In this document: positions 8,746-18,177 of the stretch, one piece after another
Layout of the letters: each line of letters starts with the position of its first letter
Position numbering within the stretch: the stretch's first letter is position 1
Assembly: GCA_023266335.1 (NCBI GenBank)
Contig: JAHFQJ010000013.1
Coordinates: forward strand, 1 to 55,500
DNA from: Burkholderiaceae bacterium
GTDB taxonomy: Bacteria > Pseudomonadota > Gammaproteobacteria > Burkholderiales > Burkholderiaceae
Length of the DNA: 55,500 bases
Direction of reading: 5' to 3'
Position numbers and translations under genes: made by a program
The notes under the pieces: generated by a model
Database searches by the model: none
What the model was told of the DNA's origin: nothing
Seen by the model: only the letters and a program-made list of their open reading frames with translations

Positions 8746-11199
8746 CTAGGCTGGGACAAGTTCTTTTTTCTCTTTCTTTTCTTTTTTCTCAATTTTATCT
8801 GCTTTACTAGGTTTTTCAGCTTTTCTAGTTTTATAATTTTCGCTCATATCTGCAGTATATTCACTAATAAATTCCAATTTTATTTCTCCATCATGAATAT
8901 CAATTTCAACTACCCCGCCATTTGTAAGCCTGCCAAACAATAATTCTTCTGCTAATGCTTTACTAATTGTATCTTGAATTAACCGCTCCATTGGTCTTGC
9001 ACCCATTGCAGGCTCATAACCTTTAGAAGATAAATACTCTTTTAGTTCATCACTGAATATAGCTTCAACCTTTTTAGTTTGCAGCTGACCGGCAAGTTTG
9101 GATAGAAACTTATTTACAACCAGCATTATCACTTCTTTATTTAATGGATTAAACTGCACAATTGAGCTTAAACGGTTTCTAAATTCTGGTGTAAATAATT
9201 TTTTAAGCTCTGGGTTATCAGCCACATCTTTAGCTGTTGTAAATCCCATTGTATTTTTCTGCATATCCTGCGCACCAACATTTGATGTCATAATTAGAAT
9301 TACATTTTTAAAATGTGCTTTTCTGCCGTTATTATCTGTTAATACACCATGATCCATAACTTGTAAAAGTAAATTAAATATATCCGGATGAGCTTTTTCA
9401 ATTTCATCAAGCAACAACACACAATGCGGATTTTTATTAATTGCCTCGGTTAATAAACCACCTTCTTCATAGCCAACATATCCTGGCGGAGACCCAATTA
9501 AGCGACTTACAGCATGTCTTTCCATATATTCAGACATATCAAATCTCATGAATGATATACCTAAAGTATGTGCTAATTGTTTTGCTACTTCGGTTTTTCC
9601 AACTCCAGTTGGTCCTGCGAATAAGAATGAACCAATTGGTTTTTCTTCATTACCTAAACCAGCTTTACTAAGCTTAATTGCATTTGATATAACGTCAATT
9701 GCTTTGTCTTGCCCAAATATGAAGCTTTTTAATTCCGAGGTTAAATCTTTGAGTTTTTTTCTATCATCAGTACTAATGCTTTGAATTGGAACTCTTGCAA
9801 TTTTTGCAACAACAGCCTCAATTTCTGCCCTAGTAATAATTTTTAAAGATTTAGCAGATTTTTTAGTTCTTATAACTTTATTAAGTAATTGTTGAGCTGC
9901 TCCTGCTTCATCTAATACATCAATAGCTTTATCCGGTAAAAATCTGTCGTTAATATGTTTTACAGATAATTCTACAGCTGCTTTAACTGCATCGCTGCTA
10001 TATTTTATTTGATGATGATTTTCTAAGCGACTACGTAAACCCTCTAATATTTCAATTGTGTCTTCTTGACTTGGTTCTAATACATCTACTTTTTGAAACC
10101 TTCTCGACAAAGCGGCTTCTTTTTCAAAATGCTTACGGTATTCATCGAAAGTAGTTGCACCTAAACAGCGTAATTCTCCACTGGATAATACAGGTTTTAA
10201 TAAATTGCCGGCATCGACTGAACTGCCTGAACTAGCTCCTGCACCAATTAGCGTGTGAATTTCATCTATAAATAATATTGCATTTGGAATAGATTTAATT
10301 TTTGCAATGAGATTTTTAATGCGTTGTTCAAAATCCCCTCTGTAGCGGGTTCCTGCCAATAAATTACACATATCTACCGCATAAACCACTGCATCTTCTA
10401 ATACAGCCGGCACTTGCTGATTAACAATTTTATAAGCAAGCCCTTCCGCAATTGCAGTTTTACCAACTCCGGCCTCTCCTACTAATAACGGATTATTTTT
10501 ACGGCGCCGGCACAAAATCTGCACTACTCTTTCCACTTCTTGAGCGCGCCCGATCAATGGATCTATTTTTCCATACTGTGCTTGTTCATTTAAATTAACC
10601 AAGAATCCGTCCATTTCATCAGTTCCATGGCTGGAATTAGAACCTTGTGATGCATTACTACCTAAATTTTGTCCTGTTCCTGATGTATAGCCTTTTCCAT
10701 CTTTACTATTATTATAATTATTTGCACCATTATTATTACCGCCCGAAGCGATTGGAGTTTGTGATTTTTTAGTAATTCCATGGCTTAAATAATTAACTAA
10801 ATCTAAGCGGTTAATATTTTGCTGCTGCATAAAATACACGGCATGTGAATCTTTTTCACTAAACATAGCCACTAAAATGTCTGTGCCTGTAACTTGAGTT
10901 TTACCCGTGCTTTGAATATGCATAATTGCACGCTGCAGCACACGCTGAAAACCTAAAGTAGGCTGTGTATGCAAATCTTTAATATCTGCTGGTGCTGAAG
11001 GAACATTTTCTTTTAAAAATTGAACTAATTCGTTATGCAGAATTTGAATATTCATTCCGCATGATAATAATGCTTGTTTAGCTGTTTCTTCTTGTAATAG
11101 ACCTAGTAATAAATGTTCAATGGTAACGAATTCATGTCTAGTATTTTTTGCATCAACAAAAATACCATGGATGATTGTTTCTAAGGTTGGTGTAATCAT
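8746..11199 (-). CDS. clpA: ClpA, ATPase subunit of the Clp protease
   Basis: The 817-residue AAA+ unfoldase has the double Clp N-domain (residues 1-140), D1 with Walker [10 protein letters not shown] (241-249) and Walker B ILFIDE (308-313), and D2 with GPTGVGKTE (529-537), [11 protein letters not shown] and the C-terminal helical domain. ClpA unfolds substrates for ClpP and takes N-end-rule cargo from ClpS, whose gene overlaps the start by four bases (ATGA). Two features exceed the usual length of about 758: a linker at roughly 145-195 very rich in Asn, Gly and Ser, and a Lys/Glu-rich tail from about 785. No clpP gene is in the window. Confidence 0.96.
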   Translation of the reverse strand: MITPTLETIIHGIFVDAKNTRHEFVTIEHLLLGLLQEETAKQALLSCGMNIQILHNELVQFLKENVPSAPADIKDLHTQPTLGFQRVLQRAIMHIQSTGKTQVTGTDILVAMFSEKDSHAVYFMQQQNINRLDLVNYLSHGITKKSQTPIASGGNNNGANNYNNSKDGKGYTSGTGQNLGSNASQGSNSSHGTDEMDGFLVNLNEQAQYGKIDPLIGRAQEVERVVQILCRRRKNNPLLVGEAGVGKTAIAEGLAYKIVNQQVPAVLEDAVVYAVDMCNLLAGTRYRGDFEQRIKNLIAKIKSIPNAILFIDEIHTLIGAGASSGSSVDAGNLLKPVLSSGELRCLGATTFDEYRKHFEKEAALSRRFQKVDVLEPSQEDTIEILEGLRSRLENHHQIKYSSDAVKAAVELSVKHINDRFLPDKAIDVLDEAGAAQQLLNKVIRTKKSAKSLKIITRAEIEAVVAKIARVPIQSISTDDRKKLKDLTSELKSFIFGQDKAIDVISNAIKLSKAGLGNEEKPIGSFLFAGPTGVGKTEVAKQLAHTLGISFMRFDMSEYMERHAVSRLIGSPPGYVGYEEGGLLTEAINKNPHCVLLLDEIEKAHPDIFNLLLQVMDHGVLTDNNGRKAHFKNVILIMTSNVGAQDMQKNTMGFTTAKDVADNPELKKLFTPEFRNRLSSIVQFNPLNKEVIMLVVNKFLSKLAGQLQTKKVEAIFSDELKEYLSSKGYEPAMGARPMERLIQDTISKALAEELLFGRLTNGGVVEIDIHDGEIKLEFISEYTADMSENYKTRKAEKPSKADKIEKKEKKEKKELVPA

Positions 11200-11543
11200 A
11201 CAGCCTCCATTATACAGGTTAGCGGATGACCTTCATTACTTGCATGTTTAGATACTTGCCAAATTTTAGTTTCTGCTATATCTTTGGTATAGATACCACA
11301 TAAACCTTTCCCACTCTGATGAATTTCCAACATTATTTCTATAGCTTCGTCTTGCTGTTTATAAAAGTAACGCTTTAACAGCATGACCACAAAATCCATC
11401 GGAGTATAATCATCATTTAGCATTATGACTTTGAATTTACCAGGCTCCGTAAGCTCTGTTAGTTCTAGTACTTCTAAATCCGAGTTTTCTAACACATCAG
11501 ATTCTAGTTTATTTATGGTGCAAATGTCATCTCTTACTTTCAT
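11196..11543 (-). CDS. clpS: ClpS, N-end-rule adaptor of ClpAP
   Basis: I place the start at the ATG at 11543, which has an AAGGG site upstream; the open frame to 11675 adds 44 basic residues not seen in ClpS. The 115-residue product has the ClpS core: KVIMLNDDYTPMDFVVMLL, with the NDD.TPM substrate-pocket residues, then LEIHQSGKGLCGIYTKDIAE and ALT-like ending HPLTCIMEA. ClpS binds N-terminal destabilising residues and delivers such proteins to ClpA. The last four bases overlap clpA, so translation is probably coupled. Confidence 0.95.
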   Translation of the reverse strand: MKVRDDICTINKLESDVLENSDLEVLELTELTEPGKFKVIMLNDDYTPMDFVVMLLKRYFYKQQDEAIEIMLEIHQSGKGLCGIYTKDIAETKIWQVSKHASNEGHPLTCIMEAV

Positions 11544-11817
11544 AATAGAACCCTTTTTATATTTTGTCTCTAGAAAATTGTTAACAATTGTAAATTTTGA
11601 TACGATATTTATCCTAATAGATATATATCTTTTAAAACGCTTGATTTTTGAACAAAATGTTATATTATTAAGCAAGAATTTAACACGATGCTTAACAAAT
11701 ATAAATTTATTAGTATTTACCCTAGGTTGTTGATAGCTCTGATGTTTGCAGTTTATTATAAATCTAATTTAAAATAAAATTTTTAAATAATTTTGTTGTA
11801 AATAAGCATATTTTTAG

Positions 11818-11977
11818 CTAATAATTGTAGTTCATTTTGCGGCAAGGCGGCAAGAATAAATTATAACGGCTATGTACATATTAGTATGCATTGAGGGCGA
11901 AGCCGTGAACCTGCAAACAACAATTTTGAGATAACTAATAAAACGCATTTCGCACATTGAAATCCAATTAGTATATT
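11818..11977 (-). repeat. MITE-like dispersed repeat, copy A (long form)
   Basis: The reverse complement starts TATACTAATTGGATTTCAAT and ends in the same inner block as copy C (TTGCCGCAAAATGAACTAC), followed by an AATT-rich end. The internal part is about 75-85 bases longer than in copies B and C and contains a GCGGCAAGGCGG block and the inset GGTTCACGGCTTCGCCCTC. The element starts immediately after the ubiA stop codon, so it lies at a gene 3' end as do the other copies. The inner end (TAGCTAATAATTGTAG) is less well conserved. Confidence 0.7.
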
Positions 11978-11979
11978 AT

Positions 11980-12858
11980 TCAAATAAATAAATAATAAAT
12001 AAACCAGCCTAAAAAAGTAAAAATTAATGCATATTGATTGCTTGTAAAAACGGAAAAATAATCTTTGCTATTACTTGAATATAAATGCCTGTAATCATAT
12101 TTTACAATTTTTAACAATCCAAAAGCCAGTAAAAATGCTGACAATAGAAGGTTTGCATAAAAATAGGCAATATAAGCCTGCATAAACCAATATAATAACG
12201 TACAAATAATTATACAAATCTGTGTGTATTTACCTAAAAATATGGCTGATGTTTTAATGCCTAACTTAATATCATAAGGCTTATCAACCATTGCGTAAGC
12301 AGTGTCATAGGCAAATACTATCAATATATTTGCCAATAGCAAAGCATAGGTAACCCAAGATACAGCAAAATTTTGAGCTGTATACACCATCGGTATACCC
12401 ATTGAAAAAGCTAAACCTAAATAGGCTTGGGGCAAGCTAAAAAAACGTTTAAATAATGGATAAGTTGCTGCAATAATTAAAGCAAGCAAAGCTAATAAAA
12501 TCGTTTTAACATTAAAAAATAGTATAACAAGTAATCCGCTTAGCACAGCAAAGATTAAAGCTAAATATAAAGCATGTTTAGCTAAATGCGGATATAAAAC
12601 TAAAGGTCTATTTTTAGTCCGTGAAACCTCGCCGTCAAAATTTCTATCAAAATAATCATTAATAGCACATCCGGCACTACGCATGGCGATACTGCCAAAT
12701 GTAAATATAAACAAAGTACTTAGCTGAACTTGAATTCCGCTTTCAATAGTTGCAATGTATAATGCGGTTAGAGTTGGGAATAAAAGCAACCAAATACCAA
12801 CTGGTTTATCCAGACGCAGTAAAGCAATATAGGCTTTTATATATTCAGAGGCTTTCAT
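11980..12858 (-). CDS. ubiA: UbiA, 4-hydroxybenzoate polyprenyltransferase
   Basis: The 292-residue membrane protein has about nine helices and the two Asp-rich motifs of UbiA: NDYFDRNFDGEVSRTKNRP (67-85) and DKPYDIKLGIKTSAI (about 191-205). UbiA prenylates 4-hydroxybenzoate in the inner membrane, an early step of ubiquinone synthesis, which fits the cytochrome bc1 genes further along. Start LDKPVGIWLLLFPTLTALYI is typical. The upstream coiled-coil gene overlaps its ATG by four bases, so the two are probably translated together. Its 3' end abuts a repeat element. Confidence 0.95.
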   Translation of the reverse strand: MKASEYIKAYIALLRLDKPVGIWLLLFPTLTALYIATIESGIQVQLSTLFIFTFGSIAMRSAGCAINDYFDRNFDGEVSRTKNRPLVLYPHLAKHALYLALIFAVLSGLLVILFFNVKTILLALLALIIAATYPLFKRFFSLPQAYLGLAFSMGIPMVYTAQNFAVSWVTYALLLANILIVFAYDTAYAMVDKPYDIKLGIKTSAIFLGKYTQICIIICTLLYWFMQAYIAYFYANLLLSAFLLAFGLLKIVKYDYRHLYSSNSKDYFSVFTSNQYALIFTFLGWFIYYLFI

Positions 12859-13397
12859 TTAATCATATCCATATTTAGATATTTTTTAAATTTTTGACTA
12901 AGGATTTTATCCTTTAATTGATTTTGAAACCAAATTTCAAGCTCTCCACATTTAATAATTGACTCTTCATGCTTATAATCTTGTTGTTGTATTCTATTAT
13001 TATGATCTGCAATTTTTTCCTTTAAAAGCTTGAGTTCTAAACCTTTTGTTACAATTTCATTAATATATTCAGTAATTTCATGTGAAAATAAAAATTCTGC
13101 TTCAGCTACAGAAGCATAAAACTCATTAAAATCATTGTCACATATTTTTTTTGGACTTTTAATTATCATTTGTAATATTTTTTTACTTTTTTCATAAATA
13201 TGAAGTCGTTTTTCATACAAATCTAATTGTTTGCTTATTTTTGATTCTTGCAAATCTAATTGCTTGCTTATTTTTGATTCTTGTCTTGTAAAAACTACAC
13301 TAGCAACCCCAACAAATAAAGTAGCAATACCAATAGCTGAATTAAGAAATTCTGCAGGAGTTAATTGGAAAAATTCTGCAATTTGCTTTAGGCTCAT
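12855..13397 (-). CDS. Membrane-anchored coiled-coil protein of unknown function
   Basis: The 180-residue protein has one N-terminal membrane helix (LNSAIGIATLFVGVASVVFT, about 18-37) and then a coiled coil that includes an exact tandem copy of ESKISKQLDL (two 10-residue units, repeated nearly base for base in the DNA). The rest is charged and helical (residues 60-175). I do not recognise a family. It starts 23 bases after mraY and overlaps ubiA by four bases, so it appears to be cotranscribed with both. A short cytoplasmic coiled coil tethered to the membrane could be structural, but nothing in the sequence shows a job. Confidence 0.7.
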   Translation of the reverse strand: MSLKQIAEFFQLTPAEFLNSAIGIATLFVGVASVVFTRQESKISKQLDLQESKISKQLDLYEKRLHIYEKSKKILQMIIKSPKKICDNDFNEFYASVAEAEFLFSHEITEYINEIVTKGLELKLLKEKIADHNNRIQQQDYKHEESIIKCGELEIWFQNQLKDKILSQKFKKYLNMDMIK

Positions 13398-13420
13398 TTT
13401 AACTCCATTATTTTAATAGT

Positions 13421-14602
13421 TTACCTAATCTTCAAAGTCGATAAACCAATCAAAACCAGCACTAAAGTTATAATCCAAAACCTTACCACTACTTGCGTTT
13501 CTTTCCAGCCCGATAATTCAAAATGATGATGCAAAGGCGCCATTTTCAATAAGCGTTTTCCGGTTCCATATCTTTTTTTAGTGTATTTAAAATAGCTGAC
13601 TTGTAAAATTACTGATAAAGTTTCAACTACAAACACACCACCCATAATAAACAATATAATTTCCTGCCTTACAATTACGGCAATTGTGCCTAATGCTCCA
13701 CCTAAAGCCAAAGCACCAACATCGCCCATAAAAACTTGAGCCGGATACGTGTTAAACCATAAAAAGGCTAAACCGGCTCCGGCAATAGATGAACAAATAA
13801 TTAATACCTCACCTGCCCCGGCAATGTGCGGAAAAATTAAATATTTTGCATAAACTGCATTCCCCATTACATAGGAAAAAATACCTAATGCACTTCCGAC
13901 TAACACAACCGGCATTATGACTAAACCATCTAATCCATCCGTTAGATTAACCGCATTACTCGTGCCGACTATAACAAAATAAGTTAACACCATAAAGCCA
14001 AATATACCTAAAGGATAAGAAAAATCTTTAACGAAAGGTATAGTTAAATGAATATTATCCGGCACAGCTACGCTAAATGGATGTGTAATCCATTCAAAAA
14101 AGAATTTTACTACTTGTAAATTAGTATTTTGTGCGACAGTAAATGCTAAATAAAAAGCCGCACCTACACCGATACAAGTCTGCCAAAAATATTTTTCTTT
14201 TGCCCGCATACCCTGAGGGTCTTTGTAAACTACTTTACGAAAATCATCAACCCAGCCGATTGCACCAAAGCCTATCATGACAGCTAAAACTATCCAAATA
14301 AAACGGTTAGTCCAATCTGCCCATAATAATGTAGAAACAGTTATAGAAAGCAGAATTAAAACCCCGCCCATAGTTGGAGTTCCGCTTTTAATTAAATGTG
14401 TTTGAGGCCCATCATCTCTTACAGCCTGACCAACTTTAAGATGCTGAAGTTTACGAATAACAATTGGACCTAACATTAAGCCTATAAATATAGAAGTTAA
14501 ATTCGCCATTAAAGCACGAAAAGTTAAATAATTAACAATTCTCAAACTTCCAATGTATTCTTGCAGCCATTGAGATAAAAGCAATAACATATGTGTATGC
14601 AA
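13421..14602 (-). CDS. mraY: MraY, phospho-MurNAc-pentapeptide transferase
   Basis: The 393-residue membrane enzyme carries the MraY signatures: [11 protein letters not shown], the Asp pair in [31 protein letters not shown] and the C-terminal [13 protein letters not shown]. It transfers phospho-MurNAc-pentapeptide to undecaprenyl phosphate, making lipid I. Length exceeds the usual 360 by some 30 residues, mainly in a periplasmic or cytoplasmic loop around residues 155-190. The ATG at 14602 is followed by a second in-frame ATG four codons on; either may be used. Normally mraY lies between murF and murD in the dcw cluster; here none of those neighbours is present. Confidence 0.97.
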   Translation of the reverse strand: MHTHMLLLLSQWLQEYIGSLRIVNYLTFRALMANLTSIFIGLMLGPIVIRKLQHLKVGQAVRDDGPQTHLIKSGTPTMGGVLILLSITVSTLLWADWTNRFIWIVLAVMIGFGAIGWVDDFRKVVYKDPQGMRAKEKYFWQTCIGVGAAFYLAFTVAQNTNLQVVKFFFEWITHPFSVAVPDNIHLTIPFVKDFSYPLGIFGFMVLTYFVIVGTSNAVNLTDGLDGLVIMPVVLVGSALGIFSYVMGNAVYAKYLIFPHIAGAGEVLIICSSIAGAGLAFLWFNTYPAQVFMGDVGALALGGALGTIAVIVRQEIILFIMGGVFVVETLSVILQVSYFKYTKKRYGTGKRLLKMAPLHHHFELSGWKETQVVVRFWIITLVLVLIGLSTLKIR

Positions 14603-14677
14603 ATAGATAAAAATAGTTTATTATTGTAGAACGCTACACTTAGTTTGTAAATATTGAAAAAAGGTTTTGGAGTATAA

Positions 14678-15448
14678 ATGCGAATTTTATTGTCTAATGA
14701 TGATGGTTATTTAGCAAAGGGATTATTAGAATTATATTTATCTTTATCAGAAATTGCAGAAGTAGCAGTATTTGCACCATCTCACAACCAAAGCGGTACT
14801 TCAAACTCATTAACACTACAAAGACCATTAACTATTCATAAAATAGATGACGGACCTCAAAATGGATTTTATGTCATAGATGGAACTCCGACTGACTGCG
14901 TACATATAGCATTAACTGGATATTTAGGTTATATACCAGACATGGTGGTATCTGGCATTAATCAAGGGCAGAATATGGCAGAAGATGTCATTTATTCCGG
15001 CACAGTAGCAGCTGCAGTAGAAGGTTATTTTTTTGGATTACCAAGTATAGCTTTCTCGCAACTTGAAAGAGGATGGGATAATATTGAAGATACAGCATTA
15101 ATTGCCAGACAATTTGTACAGCACACTGCAAATAATCCATCTCCGCATCCTGTATTATGGAATGTAAATATACCAAATATCAGCTATGAAAACCACAAAG
15201 GATTTAAATTAACAAGGCTGGGCAAAAGACATGTCTCGCAAAATGTAGTAAAAGCAAAAAATCCAAGAGGAGAAGACATATATTGGATTGGTGCAGCCGG
15301 CATTCCTAAAGATGTGAGTGATGATACAGACTTCTATGCAGCAAAGCATAATTTTACATCAGTAACCCCATTACAGCTTGATTTAACTAATTATGATGCA
15401 ATCCAACAAAGTTGGATACATAACTGCATACCTAAACCTATAAAATAA
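14678..15448 (+). CDS. surE: SurE, 5'/3'-nucleotidase
   Basis: This 256-residue cytoplasmic metallophosphatase begins MRILLSNDDGY with the metal-binding Asp pair at 8-9, followed by APSHNQSGTSNSLTLQRPL (the conserved Ser/Asn metal ligands), DGTPTDCVHIAL, SGINQGQNMAEDVIYSGTVA and the C-terminal dimerisation arm. SurE removes phosphate from nucleoside monophosphates and matters for stationary-phase survival. It lies upstream of nlpD and rpoS in the order common in beta- and gammaproteobacteria (the pcm gene often found between is missing). A short perfect palindrome follows its stop codon. Confidence 0.95.
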   Translation: MRILLSNDDGYLAKGLLELYLSLSEIAEVAVFAPSHNQSGTSNSLTLQRPLTIHKIDDGPQNGFYVIDGTPTDCVHIALTGYLGYIPDMVVSGINQGQNMAEDVIYSGTVAAAVEGYFFGLPSIAFSQLERGWDNIEDTALIARQFVQHTANNPSPHPVLWNVNIPNISYENHKGFKLTRLGKRHVSQNVVKAKNPRGEDIYWIGAAGIPKDVSDDTDFYAAKHNFTSVTPLQLDLTNYDAIQQSWIHNCIPKPIK

Positions 15449-15453
15449 TCATC

Positions 15454-15476
15454 TATACTAATTGCCGATTAGTATA
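15454..15476 (+). repeat. Solo palindrome made of the two ends of the MITE-like repeat (copy D)
   Basis: TATACTAAT, a five-base loop TGCCG, then ATTAGTATA: a perfect nine-base inverted repeat placed six bases after the surE stop. It equals the outer ends of copies B and C with the middle missing. It could act as a bidirectional terminator, though no long T-run follows. Confidence 0.7.
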
Positions 15477-15633
15477 TAAAACATAAAGTTATACACCACA
15501 ACATATTGTTTGTGTTAATATGAGCAAAATATCAGTTAAAGAAGCTGAAATATTGAATTTAAAGTAATAAAATATCTCTAAACTAAACATATCATCTAAA
15601 AATTTATAAGAAAAAATGGGCAAAGGAAAAATA

Positions 15634-16542
15634 ATGAAAAGCATTTTCAATAAAATAATTTCAATTACCTCAATAAGCATAGTAACTCTTGGATTAATTG
15701 GGTGTGCAGGTCCAAATTATGCTCCTGTAAATGGAAGAACTCCAGCAAAAAATCCGCATGTAAGACCAAACAATTTTCCAAATACTCCCCCTCCCTTACC
15801 TTCAGCAAATAATAAATATGATCCAAATGATTCATTTACAGCTCAGCCAATGTATAATGATGCTCCACAAGCTTCATCGATTGCCCCGCCGCCAGCTGTA
15901 TATAGTGCTGAACCAGCACCAAGCGGCTATTATAGAGTGATGCCGGGCGATACTTTATATAAAATAGCAAGAGAAAATAATATTGCACCTAAAGAATTAA
16001 TTGACTGGAATGCGCTGGAAAATCCAAATAGTTTACAACCATACCAACTGGTTAGAATATCTCCAAATACTAGTATAAATACCTATAAGCCTAACCCTAA
16101 TAATAGTTACAACAATACAACAAATAACAACAATGATAATACTAATAAACCTGCTAATATACAAAATACAACGATAAGCAATAATAAAGTGAACTTAGTA
16201 TGGCCGGTGCGAAACTCAACTATAATTAATAAGTTTAATGGTAAAGGAGTTGATTTTTCAGGCAAAATGGGCGACTCTGTACTTTCTGCAGGTGATGGAA
16301 CAGTAATATATGCAAACAGCATGCGTGGTTACGGCAATTTAATTATAATCGCTCACGGCAACGATATTGTAACTGCTTATGCTCACTTACAGCATATAAA
16401 TGTAAAAGAGCAGCAAAAAGTAAAGCAAGGGCAAACAATTGCTTCTCTGGGTAATACGCAGTCAGAACAAGTAAAATTACATTTTGAAGTACGTAAAAAA
16501 AGCGAACCTGTAGACCCTATACCATATATTAAACAAAAGTAA
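15634..16542 (+). CDS. nlpD: NlpD-like lipoprotein with LysM and degenerate M23 domain
   Basis: I use the ATG at 15634 because AAAGGA lies just before it; the ATG at 15616 has no such site. The 302-residue protein has a lipobox ending LIGCAG, a Pro/Asn-rich linker, a LysM domain (YYRVMPGDTLYKIARENN, about 106-150), an Asn-rich spacer and a C-terminal M23 fold (about 190-300). The catalytic zinc ligands are missing: the HxxxD site reads KGVDF and HxH reads LHFE, as in NlpD. NlpD activates the amidase AmiC for septal peptidoglycan splitting. It is outer-membrane anchored. rpoS follows at 80 bases, and in relatives the nlpD coding region carries the rpoS promoter. Confidence 0.93.
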   Translation: MKSIFNKIISITSISIVTLGLIGCAGPNYAPVNGRTPAKNPHVRPNNFPNTPPPLPSANNKYDPNDSFTAQPMYNDAPQASSIAPPPAVYSAEPAPSGYYRVMPGDTLYKIARENNIAPKELIDWNALENPNSLQPYQLVRISPNTSINTYKPNPNNSYNNTTNNNNDNTNKPANIQNTTISNNKVNLVWPVRNSTIINKFNGKGVDFSGKMGDSVLSAGDGTVIYANSMRGYGNLIIIAHGNDIVTAYAHLQHINVKEQQKVKQGQTIASLGNTQSEQVKLHFEVRKKSEPVDPIPYIKQK

Positions 16543-16622
16543 AAGGCTTTTTTTAGGCTTATCCAGCACTAAAATATAAGTATAAAAATATTATTTATAA
16601 AAAAGATGCTAGGGAGGCATAT

Positions 16623-17663
16623 ATGGATAGAAATTTAATGAGTGATACTATGGATAAAGACACCGATTCTTGGGAATGGAATAATTCTAAATCAAACAGT
16701 TCAAACTCAAATAAAGGCAAATTAGATAAAGATGACGATTTTGATGAAGACTCGTCAGTAGAAGATGAAGCTGATACTATATCTGAACCGGAAGATGATT
16801 ATAGCTCTACTTTACAGTCGGAACTTTCTACTAATACAGTACAGCTCTACCTTAATAAAATTGGCACAAAAATTTTATTAACAGCCAAAGAAGAATTTGA
16901 AATTTCTACTCAAGCCAAAGGCGGTAGCCAAAAAGCCCGCCAGATTATGATTGAACATAATTTACGCTTAGTAGTAAGCATAGCAAAAACATATCTAAAC
17001 CGCGGGTTGCCATTACTTGATTTAATTGAAGAAGGTAATCTTGGATTAATGCACGCTATAGAAAAATTTGAACCAGAAAGAGGTTTTAGATTTTCAACAT
17101 ATGCTACTTGGTGGATTAAGCAAAGTATAGAACGTGCTATTATGAACCTAAGCCGTACCGTGAGGTTACCGGTTCATATCTTTAGAGAGCTTAACCAAGT
17201 TATAAAAGCACGTAATTTTTTACAAAAAACTACAGAACTGGAAGGCAGAGATCCAACCATTGAAGAAATTGCTAATCTTCTTAACAAAAAATCTGAAGAA
17301 GTTAGCGAGATTTTAGGCTTAAATGAACATATAGCATCTTTAGATATTCCTATGGAAGCTGATCCGGGCTGTTCTTTATTAGATTTTGTAAGAGACGAAG
17401 TTTCAATGACACCGGATGAAAAATTTCAAGCTAAAGAGTTATCTAAAATTATAGATGAATGGCTAAATAAACTTGTTGGAAAACATTGCTTTGTGATTGA
17501 AAGAAGATTTGGATTGAGAAATGCACCCATTGCAACTTTAGAAGAACTTGCATCTGAAATGGGCTTAACTAGAGAAAGAGTAAGGCAAATTCAGCAAGAA
17601 GCTATTATTAAACTCAAGAAACATCTAACTAATAGCGGATTTCAACAAGATACGGTTTTATAA
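16623..17663 (+). CDS. rpoS: RpoS, stationary-phase sigma factor
   Basis: The 346-residue sigma-70 family protein lacks region 1.1 and has an acidic Ser/Asp-rich N-terminus (1-70), then region 1.2 ([11 protein letters not shown]), region 2 ([36 protein letters not shown]), region 3 and region 4.2 ([20 protein letters not shown]). Neighbourhood next to nlpD and surE identifies it as RpoS rather than RpoD or RpoH. A strong ribosome site, GGGAGG, stands seven bases ahead of the ATG. It directs stationary-phase and stress transcription. Its survival in an A+T-rich genome hints that the organism still meets variable conditions. Confidence 0.95.
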   Translation: MDRNLMSDTMDKDTDSWEWNNSKSNSSNSNKGKLDKDDDFDEDSSVEDEADTISEPEDDYSSTLQSELSTNTVQLYLNKIGTKILLTAKEEFEISTQAKGGSQKARQIMIEHNLRLVVSIAKTYLNRGLPLLDLIEEGNLGLMHAIEKFEPERGFRFSTYATWWIKQSIERAIMNLSRTVRLPVHIFRELNQVIKARNFLQKTTELEGRDPTIEEIANLLNKKSEEVSEILGLNEHIASLDIPMEADPGCSLLDFVRDEVSMTPDEKFQAKELSKIIDEWLNKLVGKHCFVIERRFGLRNAPIATLEELASEMGLTRERVRQIQQEAIIKLKKHLTNSGFQQDTVL

Positions 17664-17740
17664 ATTCTTTTTATCCAATAAGTTATTGTTTTGCATTAAA
17701 TAAAAATAATAAGCAAATCAATAATTATGCTTTACTATAT

Positions 17741-18103
17741 TTAGTTTAACTGATTTATTTTTCTGCTGCCTAGAAATATTATAGTTTTGCCGGCAAGGTT
17801 AGGCACTTGCTCCAGTATGCATACATATTCAAAATTTTCACCATGGGATATTATTTGAATATTGCTTATGTTTTCCATTCTTAATCTTTCCCAAATCATG
17901 GGCTTACAGCTATCAGGATTATATAATTTAATGTTATGTAAATATATAAATAACTGGTCAATATCATATTTTTTAAACTGACAATAACGGCAAATTGTAC
18001 ATATTATAAAATATTTACTTAAGCAATAAATAAAGAAAAGAATAAATACGGCAGAAAATGAACTGTAGCAAGCTAAGCTAGAATGACAGTCTTCATATCT
18101 CAA
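17741..18103 (-). CDS. Small membrane protein of unknown function, start unclear
   Basis: A 120-codon frame with a TTG start runs opposite to rpoS and msbA. It has one hydrophobic stretch (SAVFILFFIYCLSKYFIIC, about 17-35), a cysteine cluster CTICRYC next to it, and a soluble part that looks like real coding sequence (SCKPMIWERLRMENISNIQI, then LAGKTIIFLGSRK). No ribosome site or ATG marks the start, and the first 15 codons cover a GTCATTC-type repeat-like sequence, so the true gene may begin later or may be a remnant. I do not recognise the family. Confidence 0.45.
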   Translation of the reverse strand: MRYEDCHSSLACYSSFSAVFILFFIYCLSKYFIICTICRYCQFKKYDIDQLFIYLHNIKLYNPDSCKPMIWERLRMENISNIQIISHGENFEYVCILEQVPNLAGKTIIFLGSRKINQLN

Positions 18104-18177
18104 TCAGATTTAGGGCAAATATATGTTATACTGCTGAGGCAAACTATAAAAATTAAGGCACAGGAATATATTATATT

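Noticed and set aside
16543-16590. AGGCTTTTTTTAGGCTTA after nlpD as a terminator
   Set aside because: It is a direct repeat, not an inverted one, so no hairpin forms.
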